Positions 20,945-31,352 of a DNA stretch of 64,000 nt are shown here, piece after piece. Location: the NCBI GenBank assembly GCA_020736575.1, contig JAGPYM010000001.1, positions 558,001 through 622,000 of the forward strand. Reading direction: 5' to 3'. Made by a program: the position numbers and the translations under genes. Positions within the stretch are counted from its first letter, which is position 1. Every line of letters starts with the position of its first letter. This DNA comes from Thelonectria olida (lineage: Eukaryota; Ascomycota; Sordariomycetes; Hypocreales; Nectriaceae). The notes under the pieces are model-generated. The model had not been told where the DNA came from, did no database searches, and saw only the letters and a program-made list of their open reading frames with translations.

Positions 20945-23849
20945 ATGGCCGCAAGAGATGGCCAAGTTCGCCCGGACGTGGGCGACATTTTGGTCGTGAT
21001 ACGTAAGTCGCCTTCGGAGAACCTGGCTCCCTCGCTCCTCCCTCTACGTCAGCTCACATCGCGCCACCTTACTAACCTGTGGTTTCTCCATGTCTAGATG
21101 ACTTCCAAGCCCGGAGTTCTGATGAATTGAGCTTGGCAAAGGGAGATCGAGTCGAGCTTCTCGAACGAGATGACGAATTTGGTGATGGTTGGTTTCTTGG
21201 TCGTCACCTCGTTAACAACAACAATGGCCTCTTCCCCGAAGGTTGGTCCCGTGCTGTCACCCCACTGCACCGATTCACAGCTAATTCTTCTCAGTCTACA
21301 CTCGCCCTTCGCCCAAGAATATTCCAACAAGCTCCTTCGCTTCCAAACCAAACAGCCCTCAGCCCACCCAGGATACTCGAGCGACAGGTAACGCCGACAC
21401 AGTCTCCAAAGACGAGCCCCTAAAGCCCAAGGCCCCGCCTACATCGCAACCAGCCGACACTCCAGTTACTTTGCCGCTCAACGCGGTCAAGTCTGACGCT
21501 GTCGTTGCTTCGACCGAACCCCCGTCAATGCCCATGCTCAGTCACCTTGCTAGACCAAGTCAGGACAGTCCCGTACTTCACGAAACTTTGAATGTGATCA
21601 ACGAGCATATTACCGACCTTCGATCGCCCTCGAGTAACGGTGGGCTCCGAGCCTCCGCCAACGATTCCGGAAGCGAATATAGCAGCGCTGCTCTTGACCA
21701 CCGTACTTCCTATATACAGGGAGAGGAGACCGACGAAGAGGAAGAAGGGGCACACACACGGTCCGAAGTTGAGGAATGGACACCAGATCAGGTTGCCGAG
21801 TATCTCTTCACCTCGGGGGTGGAGAAACAACACTGTGAGGTTTTTAGGGACCAGGAAATCTCAGGAGAGGTGCTTTTAGGAATGGACCAGAGTGCTCTGT
21901 TCATCAAGGCGTTTGATTTGGGCTCAGTTGGTCGCCGACTGAAGACGTGGCATAAAATTAAAGGCCTCCAGGACGAAGTGAGTGGCTCGGGGCTCGAGAC
22001 GCGACGCACTACACAGTCATATGGACCCGAGGCTGGAGAGGATGCTCGACGAACCAGGAGTCGAACGAACACTCTGACAAATCGACCCAACTCGATTCAA
22101 ACCAGACGACTCTCCCTCTCTCACACCCCAAAAGCTTCCCCAACGACGGCACTTACCCCTATAGCCCAAGGCAGCCCGACTCACCCAAGCCACGTCAAGA
22201 GACCGTCTGCTGCATCCGTCAGGCAGCTGAACCAAACCCGCCGTCATTCCTCCACCGAGTTCCAATTACCCGGCACTGCGATCTCAACTGGAACTGCCGT
22301 TCCCAAACTGAACAGCGTAGGTACGTTTCCGAGCATTGATGGGTCGCATAAGAAGCAGCCATCATTCGACAGGAATTGGACACTTGGGGGCGCCTCACCA
22401 AGACCCCTATCTTCGACTGGTCTCCAGGATCTTCTGAGCCCCCCTGGGGCGGATATGCAAGACTCTGCTGTTGAGTTGGATAGAGGTTATTTTTCTGGCA
22501 CGGAAGTTGACGGTAGGAAGCGCAACTTGCTGCGAAAGCGAGATAGCGGTGCAGAGTCAAGGAAATCGAGCTACGCCGAGGAACAGAGGGTTCGCAGTGC
22601 CACTGCTATCTCAAGGCAGTCCAGGTTTGGAAGTGTGAGCTCGTTGACCGAAGGTGGCGTTTCTTCGGCCGCTCAGAAGTACTATGGCATTGGCCCTCAC
22701 AGAAGAACAGCGTCCACGGCCACCACCGAATCCATCAGGAATATGCCACCGGCTGCTGAAGCTCCATCACCGACAGTCACGAAACTCGAAACCTCTCTCG
22801 CCCCCACGCGCTCGTCAAGTTCATCGAAGCACCAGGCCTTTGGCTCAGATTGGCTTTCTGCCGTCGTGAACAAGCCCCTCTCTGGTATGCGCGCCATCTC
22901 GGACAATCTCGACCGATCTAAGACAGGGACACCCACCACCGAGACGTCGAGCAAGGAGATGATCGTTGAGTCACCTGCCCGTACAGGATCGACTACCCCC
23001 TCCGGAGGACCCAGCTTTGACCTCGAGTCTCCTGATGCCACGAAGAGCCCTAGCACTGCTACGACCCAGGGCAGCAAAAATAACCGCAAGAAGAACAAGA
23101 AGGAGACTAGCGCATACACTCGCGGGTTGTTGAAGATCCCACCCAAAGAGGCGATGAGGGAGGCAGATTTCAGTGGCTGGATGAAAAAGAAAAGCTCTAA
23201 CCTCATGACAACGTGGAAACCCCGATTGTTTGTGCTCAAGGGACGACGACTCGCTTACTATTACTCGGAGGACGACGACCAAGAGAAGGGCCTCATTGAC
23301 ATCTCGTTCCATCGGGTTCTTCCCGCTGACAACGAGAAGCTGACGGGTCTTCATGCCACCATCACTGGCGTTGGTCAGGCGATACCAGCAAACGAGACGG
23401 AAACTCTGGAAAAAGGAGATGATGCTGTCTTTATTTTCAAGCTCGTACCTCCGCGAACCGGCCTTTCGAAGGCTGTCAACTTCACTAAACCAACCGTTCA
23501 TTATTTCGCGGTTCCCAACTTGAAGCAGGGCCGTTTATGGATGGCAGCTTTGATGAAGGCAACCATTGAACGTGACGACACCAAGCCTATTACGACCACC
23601 TATCAGCAAAAGACTATTTCGCTCAGCAAAGCAAAGCAGATGCGTCATCGCCCTCCTGCTCTGATGAACCTCGAAGAAAGCACCGAAGACGGATCCAGCC
23701 TGGAAAAGAAGGACACCAATGGTCTCGGCATCTCATACGATGAAGCTGACAGCGGTGTTTCTGGGGTAGAGAAACCTAAAGCTGAGGAAGCTAAGGCGGA
23801 CAGCGAGCCAGGCGACAAGGATACGACTCTCACCCCACAAAGCGCCTAG
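20945..23849 (+). CDS. Boi1/Boi2-like polarity protein (SH3-SAM-PH)
   Basis: Exons: 20945-21002, 21098-21241 and 21295-23849, giving 918 residues. Domains in order: SH3 (about 12-70, DFQARSSDELSLAKGD ... GWFLGRHL ... GLFPEVYT), SAM (about 227-291, VEEWTPDQVAEYLFTSGV ... LGSVGRRLKTWHKIKGL) and PH (about 690-828, FSGWMKKKSSNLMTTWKPR ... RLWMAALMKAT). The SH3 end motif PEVYT is built across intron 2, supporting that splice. This domain order is that of budding yeast Boi1/Boi2 and fission yeast Pob1, which act at sites of polarised growth with Cdc42/Rho GTPases and the exocyst. Between the domains the chain is Ser/Thr/Pro-rich with basic stretches, a likely target of phosphorylation. Identification is firm at family level. 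Confidence 0.94.
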
Positions 23850-24935
23850 AAGAGCTTGGAGAGGTTGTTCCAGCGAGAGCCAGCTCGAAGCGAACGACGC
23901 CGTCGTTGATGTATGGTGAAACCGATGGTGGTTCTGAGTGTGGCTGGGCATGTCCTCCGATTCCCTGGTTTCGCTATAGGCGCTTGGGATTTTCTTGCCT
24001 TTTCTAATGGCTTTTCTCTTTTTACTTTCATGTTTGCTATATACGATACCTACGCCCTTTTGACACCCTAGAGGAAGGGGTAAAGAATGGGCCTCGCTTG
24101 GCACGGGTTGGGAGGGAGTGTCGAGACGGATCTGGGGAGCATCTGAATGCCGTGCAAAATGATATATTGATGTGACAAGACGATGACGAAGATCCGAGTC
24201 CGTTAGTCCTTAAAGTTTGGAGTGGCCAAGACGAACGATTGACGGGGTTTTGGTGGGTGGGATACACAACTAGCGTTTCAATTTTGATCTTAATATGACG
24301 AGAAAGATTTCTCCTCCATGATACGTGTTGTTTCCTGTTGACCCTTGATGGTGTTCTTTGATTTTTGGAGACACTGCTGTGGCAATGAAGGAACCCATGA
24401 TTCTTTGAAAAGGCTGCAGTCTTGGTAGTTATCCTGCAACGATCTGATTGGTTCCTAATTATCATACCTCCAAGTTGCGCGATCTATCCGTCGATTCTCT
24501 TCATATGGATTAATAGTCACACATTGCAATGCATGAGAGTGGTAATCCTAAATTGCAAGAAAATGCTTCGTGTATTTCGTTGCTCGAGATACATCAAAGC
24601 AACACCCTGATAACTGATTCCTTGCTCCTGGAGCCTCGCGCTTCTTCCGCTAAGCAATAAAAGAAAAAAAAAAGGCCTGAAAACAAACAAAACCCGTGTT
24701 TTGTTTCCGTTCCGGTTCTGATAAGGGGGCAAGCCTGTGTAGACTAAAGCCCATCCAGCACGCACCCAAGTTCATACGCATCATTACCAGGTAGACCACC
24801 ATGATGAACGCCGTCCAAAAAGAAATTAGAAAAACACAATGTGCAATATTCATGAACCAGCAAGATTCCGTGTCTCCTGTCCTTGTCCATAACCCTGGTC
24901 CTGCCTCACAACCCGCTCAGAGACCCAGCTGTCGC
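23850..24935. other. Convergent intergenic region (3' ends)
   Basis: This is 1.1 kb between the stop codons of the Boi-like gene and the forkhead gene. It should hold both 3' untranslated regions. No domain-bearing frame or repeat stands out apart from an A-rich run near 24660-24672. Confidence 0.5.
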
Positions 24936-27900
24936 TCAAGCCTCGGCCCCAGGAAGCTTCTGGTTCATACCAGTGAGAAGGTGGCGGATCGACCTCATGA
25001 TGTGCTGCTCGACACCTTCCAAATTATTGATGGGAGTTGACTCTTCCGGGGGAGGCACGATGCTGGCCTCGGCGAGTCCAAGCACACGATCAATGGCTGA
25101 TAGAGTGAGGATCTCGGCTGTGCGATCGGATAGTCTTGACTTGAGAGTCTTGACTGAGATTTCCTTGAATTCGTTGAGGGAGCTGAGAACCTTGGGGTCC
25201 AACACACGGGGCGTATCTGGTGCCGGTGGGCTGCCCCCTGGCGTCGGACTTTGTTTTTGGATGAATCCATCAATGACCTGGCCGATACCCTTCATACAGA
25301 TCTTCTCCATCTTTTCGTTTTCCGTTGCCTCCTTCTTGAGACCAATGCAGCGGTTGAGAGCCGACATAACAATGGCCTCGGACTGGGGGTGGTGGGCTGT
25401 GTTGAGATTATGAATTAACCCGTTCTTCAATTTCACAACTGCTTGTAGTAGACGAGGTTCAATGGCTGGCCGAGCTGGTGTTGCTGGGGTAGGAGTGGCG
25501 GTCGAGGGTCGATTGGGGGCAGCGGCGGTCGCCGTAGGAGTTGGAGCAGGCCTAGGTTGCTGTGAGACTGGAGCAGGCCCTGGCACAGTCTTTGCTGCGG
25601 CTGCAGCGAGAGGAGGTTGGTGAGCGGGCACACCAGGTGCGGGGGTTTGTCCCTCCTCGATCTTTACCCCTGGATTTGCTGGGGGAGGCGGTCTAGCATA
25701 AGGTGAGCTGTAAGTGCCTTGCTGCGGTGCTCCAAGCTGAGGACGAGCGGGAGCTGGAGGAGCACCATATCCTGGCAACTGTGCTGGCGCTGGAAGTTGA
25801 GATATCACAGCCGGACCTGCGGCTGGAGCTGGCTGCCCAGGAGGTGACGCAGATGCTCCGTATGGCTGAACTGGCCGTACCGGCTGACCTTGCTGGGGCT
25901 GCTGGGGCTGCTGGGAGGTATATCCCTGGACTGGGTATCCTTGAGGCGGTTGGCCCTGAGGATGATAAGCAGGCGCAGCAGGGGGATTGCCTGGTGCGTT
26001 GTAGGCGTAGGCCTGGGCAGCTCGATGGTCAACCTTTGGTGGTGATGATTTGCGCTTCTTGCCAGCATCCAGCCCGACTCCTGGAACACGTAACCATACG
26101 CCAGTCGTCTCGTTTTTCGTAAAGGCCCCGTTCCCAATGAGATTATGCCGGACGCTGCTTTCCCACCCCTTTGTCTCTGTATGGAAGTAAAACCAAGGAT
26201 AGCGCTGGGCAATACGCTTGTAGATTTGCTTGAGGGTGAGGCCGTCTGGTCCTGCCGCAGTAAGAGTCTCGTCAATAAGCATACCGTAATTCTTGTTGGG
26301 TTTCGCAAGTTGATCCGCTGTGTAGTCTTCGATCTTGAGCTCCAAGGGCGGTGACTTGGGCCGGGCCTTCTTCTCCTTTTTCTCTCTGGCTCGCCGCTCT
26401 GCGTCTGAGCCTTCTGCTCCGTCTTCACCCTTTGGTTTTCGGGGCTTATACTTCCTCTTCTCAGGTCGTTCGCTCGCACTCTCTGGAAGCGGATGTTTCC
26501 TTGGTCGCCCAACCTTACGCTTAATCGGAGGTTCCATCGGAGGTACTTGGGGCAATGTCTTTTTGGCCATTTCCTGCTGCTGTTTCTTAATCAGACGCTG
26601 TTCTCGTTTCGACATGATTCCATTCTTCGGTGGTCTTCCGGGCCCTCTTTTCTTGGGCATCTGGGGTAGTAATTGTTGTTGTTGTAGAGGGTCAGCCGCT
26701 AGGCTTTGTTGTATTTGGACCAATGCCTCGGGTGTAGGCTGTTCTTGGTCGGCTTCCGCTTCAGCTTCCGCTTCCACAGTCTCGACGATCTCACTGTCTT
26801 CGGCCTCTTCGACCTCTTCAGCATCCTCAGCGTCTTCAGCATCGTCACCATCTTCGCCCTCCTCTTCCTCGCCAAAGTCGGACAGTTGACTACCCACGTC
26901 AGATAGCTCGTCGCTCGTGTCTTGAACCTCGGCGTTGGCGTGCGAGGACTCGAAATCAAAGCTCATCTCCTTGCCGCCATGCGTACGCATCTTTGATGCT
27001 GGGGTGGGATTCTCCTCGCCTTTAGCACCTGTTAGGCCTCTCTTAACTCCGTTAATCACGAAATGAAAGGAGATATCTTTGATCTGTAGTTGGACACCAC
27101 TCTTGAGCACGACCTTGTCCGTACTGTAGTGCACATCGTCGCAGAAAAAGCCGTTCTTGTGAAGGGGAATAGCCTCAAAAACCCCTTCTTTTTGGTTGTA
27201 CGCAATCTTCATATGCTCCCTCGAAATGGCTTTGGTCTTGGTAGCAATGTTTGGGCCAGGGGAGTGAATACCAAGATGTGGAATATGAAATGGATCAGGA
27301 CGCAGCGAATCCAAATCTATGGCGGCTGCGCCGGGGGTATGGGACACGTATTGCCGATTTGAAATCATATTCTCCTGGGCCAGTTGCGCTTCGTCGTTGT
27401 CGTGCTGCGATGAGCCTTGCGTACTAAGCTTGCGTCTCTTCGCCGGCCGGTCGGCATCTCCAGCGTCTGACTCGGGGCCCAACATTCCACCTTCTTCACT
27501 GACGTAGGATTTGCTAAATTTCCCCCGGTCGTGAGCGATTGGTGAGGGAGGTGGAAGACCCTTGCTGGCGTTTTCCTCAACACGGCGCCTGTGCTCCTCT
27601 AAACGTCTCTCGTCGCGGCGCGCCTGCATCATGGCTCGCTGGTCTCGTCCTATGATGACGGCGTAGGTGGTCATTTGGAAAACACTATCGGGAAATTCTA
27701 TGCGCGCAAATGATTCCAGGGACTTGGCCTCCTCGGCTTGGTGGAAGGCGTTGGCGGGCGCCAGGCCGTTGAAGGCCTGGTCCATGGGATTTGGAAGGGT
27801 GACCTGGGCGGGAGTGACGGTAGGAGGCGGCGACATGGCACCAGCGGCCTCGGACATCGAGGCCAAGGCCATCATCATGTATGCTTGCTGGTTCATGCTA

Positions 27901-28571
27901 GACATGGCGTACGGGTTAGAGGGATCGTAGTCGTTGGGGACCATCATGCTAGGATCGGTCTGGAGATGCGATTGCACCGGAGTTGCTTGCGGTTGAGTTT
28001 CGTACATGGCAGACTCAACTATCCTCCGGGAATTCTCAGTAACAGGAGCATCTGGCATGGGGTGGTCGGCGGTATGATTATCGGCTTTCCCCGCTTGCGT
28101 CGGTTCTTCATTAACGCCAACATGATTGCTCAAGCCCATGACAGCGACGGGAGTCCGCGAGGAACGTGGCGGGGTTGAGGGCGGGAGGTTTTGCTTTGCA
28201 GAGTTTGTTGACGCTGAGTTTTGGTTCGAGGCTGTAGGTGAAGTGATTGTTGTGGAGGAAGTCAACGCGGAGGTGGCTGCGGGAGCGGTCGGAGTCGCGG
28301 TTTGTGATTCAGAAGCTGGAGCCGGACGTGCAGGCGCAGCAGCCGTCGTCGAAGACGGATAAGAAGTGAAGGGGGCCATCGAAGGTCGGTATGCGTTTGT
28401 TGCATGGGCGGAAGTTGTCGAGACGGAGGGCGCAGTGGTAGACTCGGTCGCAGGCAATTGCTTTGGGGTAGCGGGCATGTGGGAATGCGTATGCGCAGCA
28501 ACAAGACCCAGGCCGACGCCATTGGAATTCAGGCCTGCAGCAGGCGGAGCAGCGGCAGTGGACGAAGTCAT
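24936..28571 (-). CDS. FHA-forkhead transcription factor, Fhl1-like
   Basis: One open frame of 1211 codons with no obvious intron. A Ser/Thr/Ala/Pro-rich N-terminus is followed by a forkhead-associated (FHA) domain at about 295-512, starting AVIIGRDQR and resuming with SREHMKIAYNQ ... LHKNGFFCDD ... LQIKDISFHFVING; the two halves are split by a charged insert of some 140 residues. Then come an acidic repeat stretch (about 560-600), two AT-hook-like motifs (GPGRPPK, VGRPRK; about 640-685) and a forkhead domain at about 752-845 (NYGMLIDETL ... LTLKQIYKRIAQRYPWF ... GWESSVRHNL). FHA plus a divergent forkhead is the layout of Fhl1, which in yeast recruits Ifh1 to ribosomal protein promoters, rather than Fkh1/Fkh2. 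The long Pro/Gln/Ala-rich tail may be activating. Layout is firm; the orthology to Fhl1 is probable. Confidence 0.88.
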   Translation of the reverse strand: MTSSTAAAPPAAGLNSNGVGLGLVAAHTHSHMPATPKQLPATESTTAPSVSTTSAHATNAYRPSMAPFTSYPSSTTAAAPARPAPASESQTATPTAPAATSALTSSTTITSPTASNQNSASTNSAKQNLPPSTPPRSSRTPVAVMGLSNHVGVNEEPTQAGKADNHTADHPMPDAPVTENSRRIVESAMYETQPQATPVQSHLQTDPSMMVPNDYDPSNPYAMSSMNQQAYMMMALASMSEAAGAMSPPPTVTPAQVTLPNPMDQAFNGLAPANAFHQAEEAKSLESFARIEFPDSVFQMTTYAVIIGRDQRAMMQARRDERRLEEHRRRVEENASKGLPPPSPIAHDRGKFSKSYVSEEGGMLGPESDAGDADRPAKRRKLSTQGSSQHDNDEAQLAQENMISNRQYVSHTPGAAAIDLDSLRPDPFHIPHLGIHSPGPNIATKTKAISREHMKIAYNQKEGVFEAIPLHKNGFFCDDVHYSTDKVVLKSGVQLQIKDISFHFVINGVKRGLTGAKGEENPTPASKMRTHGGKEMSFDFESSHANAEVQDTSDELSDVGSQLSDFGEEEEGEDGDDAEDAEDAEEVEEAEDSEIVETVEAEAEAEADQEQPTPEALVQIQQSLAADPLQQQQLLPQMPKKRGPGRPPKNGIMSKREQRLIKKQQQEMAKKTLPQVPPMEPPIKRKVGRPRKHPLPESASERPEKRKYKPRKPKGEDGAEGSDAERRAREKKEKKARPKSPPLELKIEDYTADQLAKPNKNYGMLIDETLTAAGPDGLTLKQIYKRIAQRYPWFYFHTETKGWESSVRHNLIGNGAFTKNETTGVWLRVPGVGLDAGKKRKSSPPKVDHRAAQAYAYNAPGNPPAAPAYHPQGQPPQGYPVQGYTSQQPQQPQQGQPVRPVQPYGASASPPGQPAPAAGPAVISQLPAPAQLPGYGAPPAPARPQLGAPQQGTYSSPYARPPPPANPGVKIEEGQTPAPGVPAHQPPLAAAAAKTVPGPAPVSQQPRPAPTPTATAAAPNRPSTATPTPATPARPAIEPRLLQAVVKLKNGLIHNLNTAHHPQSEAIVMSALNRCIGLKKEATENEKMEKICMKGIGQVIDGFIQKQSPTPGGSPPAPDTPRVLDPKVLSSLNEFKEISVKTLKSRLSDRTAEILTLSAIDRVLGLAEASIVPPPEESTPINNLEGVEQHIMRSIRHLLTGMNQKLPGAEA

Positions 28572-29173
28572 CGCTGAACCTGCTGACAGCTCCTTCGTCG
28601 CTCGCCCTCAACCGAGTCGGGGGGAAACCAGGGGCTGGGGGGTTGAACGAGGTATGCGCGCGCGCCTTGCGGGAAAGCTTTTGGGCCGTAGTTGGAGGAC
28701 GGGGAAAACAAAAAGGCAGAGGGAGTGAGGGAGTGACCCGGCCGATGGACGAGGCTTTCCTTAGTTAGCCTCAGCCAGTTCAGTCCTTTGAGCCGCGATG
28801 TTTGGGCGACGGCGGCGTGTCGTGATTGGCCGGTGACAGGGGGAGTCCACACCGGGACGACGGGGGACTGGGAAGGAGCCAGTGAATCATCGGGGCTTCT
28901 CAGTGCCTTCCCTCGATATTCATTCGACTTTTGGCTCTGTCTCCTCTTTTTTTTTTCGTCTTGATTGCGCCGCACTTGTCATTGGCTCTCAGGGTCATTG
29001 TTTCCTTCAGTTGTTTCTTCATTCAATGTCAACAACGCGAGTACGATAAGTGGCATCCAACTCCTGCTGCTCTCCCTCTGGCTGAGCTATCTGCTCGTTC
29101 AAGGCTTCACGCTCGCCTTCATTTTACATTCCGATCTGCTGCAAGAACAACAACATTCAGTCAACCCGAGAAG

Positions 29174-29195
29174 AAAAAAAAAAAAAAAAAAAAAA
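29174..29195 (+). repeat. Poly(A) run of 22
   Basis: Twenty-two consecutive A residues on the plus strand, about 600 bp upstream of the forkhead gene's start. It could be a nucleosome-excluding promoter tract or the tail of a retroposed sequence; no target-site duplication was recognised. Confidence 0.9.
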
Positions 29196-29552
29196 GTTGG
29201 GTATAGGAAAGTGTCCGCCCGGCTGTCTCCTACGCTGCGCCGGAAGAGAATACAACATCCGCGACCAATCATTCGGCTACTCTCGTCTTCAGCCTGCTCC
29301 TCATTCTAAAGACGTGGCTAGTATCTCTCATCTGAAGCACCTCTCCCGCCATGCATGCATTTTCGTGAATCCTCCAGTTCCGTTCCTCATCCCTGAGATA
29401 CTCGACCCCGCCGGAGTATGTGGAGTCTTCTCGCCTCAACTTCCTCAACCGGGGTCACCCGTGCAGCCGGATGAAGCCATCTCTGCCAATTGTCTGTCAT
29501 TCATTCACTCAGCTTTCGTTATATGCATAGACAGGCACCTACTATGAAAATT

Positions 29553-29633
29553 CAAAAGTCTGGCACCACCCCACATACAACATTCGAGTGTGAGGTTAGG
29601 AGTGAGGTTAGATATGATGGTGCCAGACTTTTG
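29553..29633. repeat. Perfect 16-bp inverted repeat with 49-nt loop
   Basis: CAAAAGTCTGGCACCA at 29553-29568 is repeated as its exact reverse complement at 29618-29633. The loop contains two copies of GTGAGGTTAG. A transcript of either strand would fold into a strong stem. It lies about 280 bp beyond the stop codon of the MOT1 gene and could be a solo miniature element, a hairpin RNA or a terminator-like structure. Confidence 0.85.
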
Positions 29634-29910
29634 GCTTGTCACTTTACCTGGGTAATTTGCTTGGAGAAAGTATCTTCAGCACTAAACTCATGCTTTCAGG
29701 TTTGGCATTAATCAGACTCATCATGCTCGTTCACTCTTCTAATATTGGAATTCTAAACGATGGCGGCTCCCGGCTGACTAGCTCATTCGAAAAACTCTTA
29801 CTTACTTCATGCATACCTCATTGCTGTTGTTGTCTAATCTATTCTATATGGTGCAACTCGGAACCCTGCCTAAACCGCATGCATATGGTGCTTGCCACCA
29901 TGAATCACAA

Positions 29911-31352
29911 TCACCTCAGAAGAGAGTCATGTTCAGTAGAAAACAGTCCCCTTCGATCGGACTTCCACCTTTCCACCCGGTCTGACAGCCTGTATGCGCC
30001 ATAACAGAGCATGCCCGCTAGAAAACCTACAGCATCGTTCCTGAATGCCAACAGACCTGCTGTGGTAGTCATCATCACCGTCCATCGTTCTATGCGTTCT
30101 CCGTCAGAGAGGTCCCGGTAACGACTAAGCATGTCACTGGTAGAACCGTCGGCTGTCTGCCAAAGGTCAGGCGCGTCTTGGTTCAGGCTCTGTCCGACCT
30201 TGGCGAGTTCTAGGCCTGCAGCCAGAACCATGATTCCGAGAATGCTTTTGGGGTAGTGTCCCAATAGGCCTACCAGGGTCTCACCGAAGACGAGCCCGAG
30301 CAAGACCTTGAAAGTTCCCAGGACGATAACGCTAGCACCGCTGCGCGCACCAAATCGATACTGGGCAGCCAGGCCGCCCGCTCCATGACACACGGGCATG
30401 CTGCCAAACCAAGTCGCTGACAAGTTCATCAGACCGACGCTGATGCCGATCGAGGTGACCGAAGGCGAGGGAATGCCAGGCAGAAGATCGTGGGACAAGG
30501 CGCACACTGCGATGATGGAGTTGAGAGTCGTCAGTGGGAGCTGTCCGATGGCCATCCACAATGCATTCAAGTCGTGAGCGAACCATCTGGGCATCACGAA
30601 ATGTGGACTCCAAACATGGAACCGTGGTAAGTCGTGGCCTGAAGTGAGGAGCTGAACAAAAGCGAAGATCAGAGCGAGGAGGAAGAAGACGAGAGCGTAG
30701 GGAAAGCGAGCCAACTTCTGCGTGCCAATGAGGACGAGGAAGGCAACCGTGGCCCAGATTCGGTTGTCCAGGACCGGATGAGCCCAATGCAAGGGCTTTA
30801 GCATCGACGACCCTGCACCGATGATGAGCGAGAGGCCTGCTCCAACCTGGATACCTCGAACAACGGGGATCGGGATAAAGGCTACGACACGTCGCAGGAT
30901 ACCGGTAACGCTCATGAATAGCACTGCCGCGCCAACCCACTGCCCAGCTGCTGTGACGACACCCATGGAAGAATCGCCGCGATCTGAGATGGCAGCTGCA
31001 GCGATGGCCTAAGATGTTTGCGATCAAGGATGTTAGCTTCCATGACATGAGACAACATGGGCGGGATGGTCTACACAGGCGGCGCAGTAGGGAGGCTTTG
31101 CTCACGAACCTTCATGGGCTGCACAGGCAACGGAATGCCATAAAAAGCGCCAGTGAGGATATTGAAGATCCCCGTGAAAACAAGAGTGCTGCCGAGGTTG
31201 ATAGAGCCTTGCGCAGCGAGCGCTATCATGAGGGGCAACAGCGTGCCGAGATCGCCCAGCGACCCCGAGATTTCGGCCCAAGGCTGCGCACGAAGAGTCT
31301 CGACATTATGGCGATTTCGCCGACGAAGCTGCTCGACCCACGAATGCGCCAT
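29911..31352 (-). CDS. MOT1-type molybdate transporter
   Basis: Exon 1 is 31352-31110, intron 31109-31009 (101 nt), exon 2 is 31008-29911, giving 446 residues. The start is the first ATG of the frame (MAHSWVEQLRRR); the frame is open a little further upstream but only with non-ATG codons. Diagnostic blocks of the MOT1 family (related to sulfate transporters) are ISGSLGDLGTLLPLMIAL near the N-terminus, GIPLPVQPMK at the splice junction, IPVVRGIQVGAGLSL, and CHGAGGLAAQYRFGARSG. About ten hydrophobic segments indicate a polytopic membrane protein. MOT1 proteins take up molybdate with high affinity for the molybdenum cofactor of nitrate reductase and related enzymes. Family assignment is firm. 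Substrate is by family, and the membrane (plasma or internal) is not shown by the sequence. Confidence 0.92.

Larger units (their letters stand above)
28572..29910. other. Intergenic: leader of the forkhead gene, polyA run, hairpin
   Basis: This is 1.3 kb upstream of the forkhead gene and beyond the 3' end of the MOT1 gene. It contains a 22-base A run (29174-29195) and a perfect inverted repeat (29553-29633), described separately. No domain-bearing frame is seen. Confidence 0.6.

Noticed and set aside
22697..23239. 180-codon minus-strand frame inside the Boi-like gene
   Set aside because: It is a shadow of the Ser/Pro-rich coding region; the sense frame holds SH3, SAM and PH domains.
26335..26889. 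184-codon plus-strand frame opposite the forkhead gene
   Set aside because: It reads the complement of the Lys/Glu repeats as runs of Ser and Phe; low complexity and antisense.
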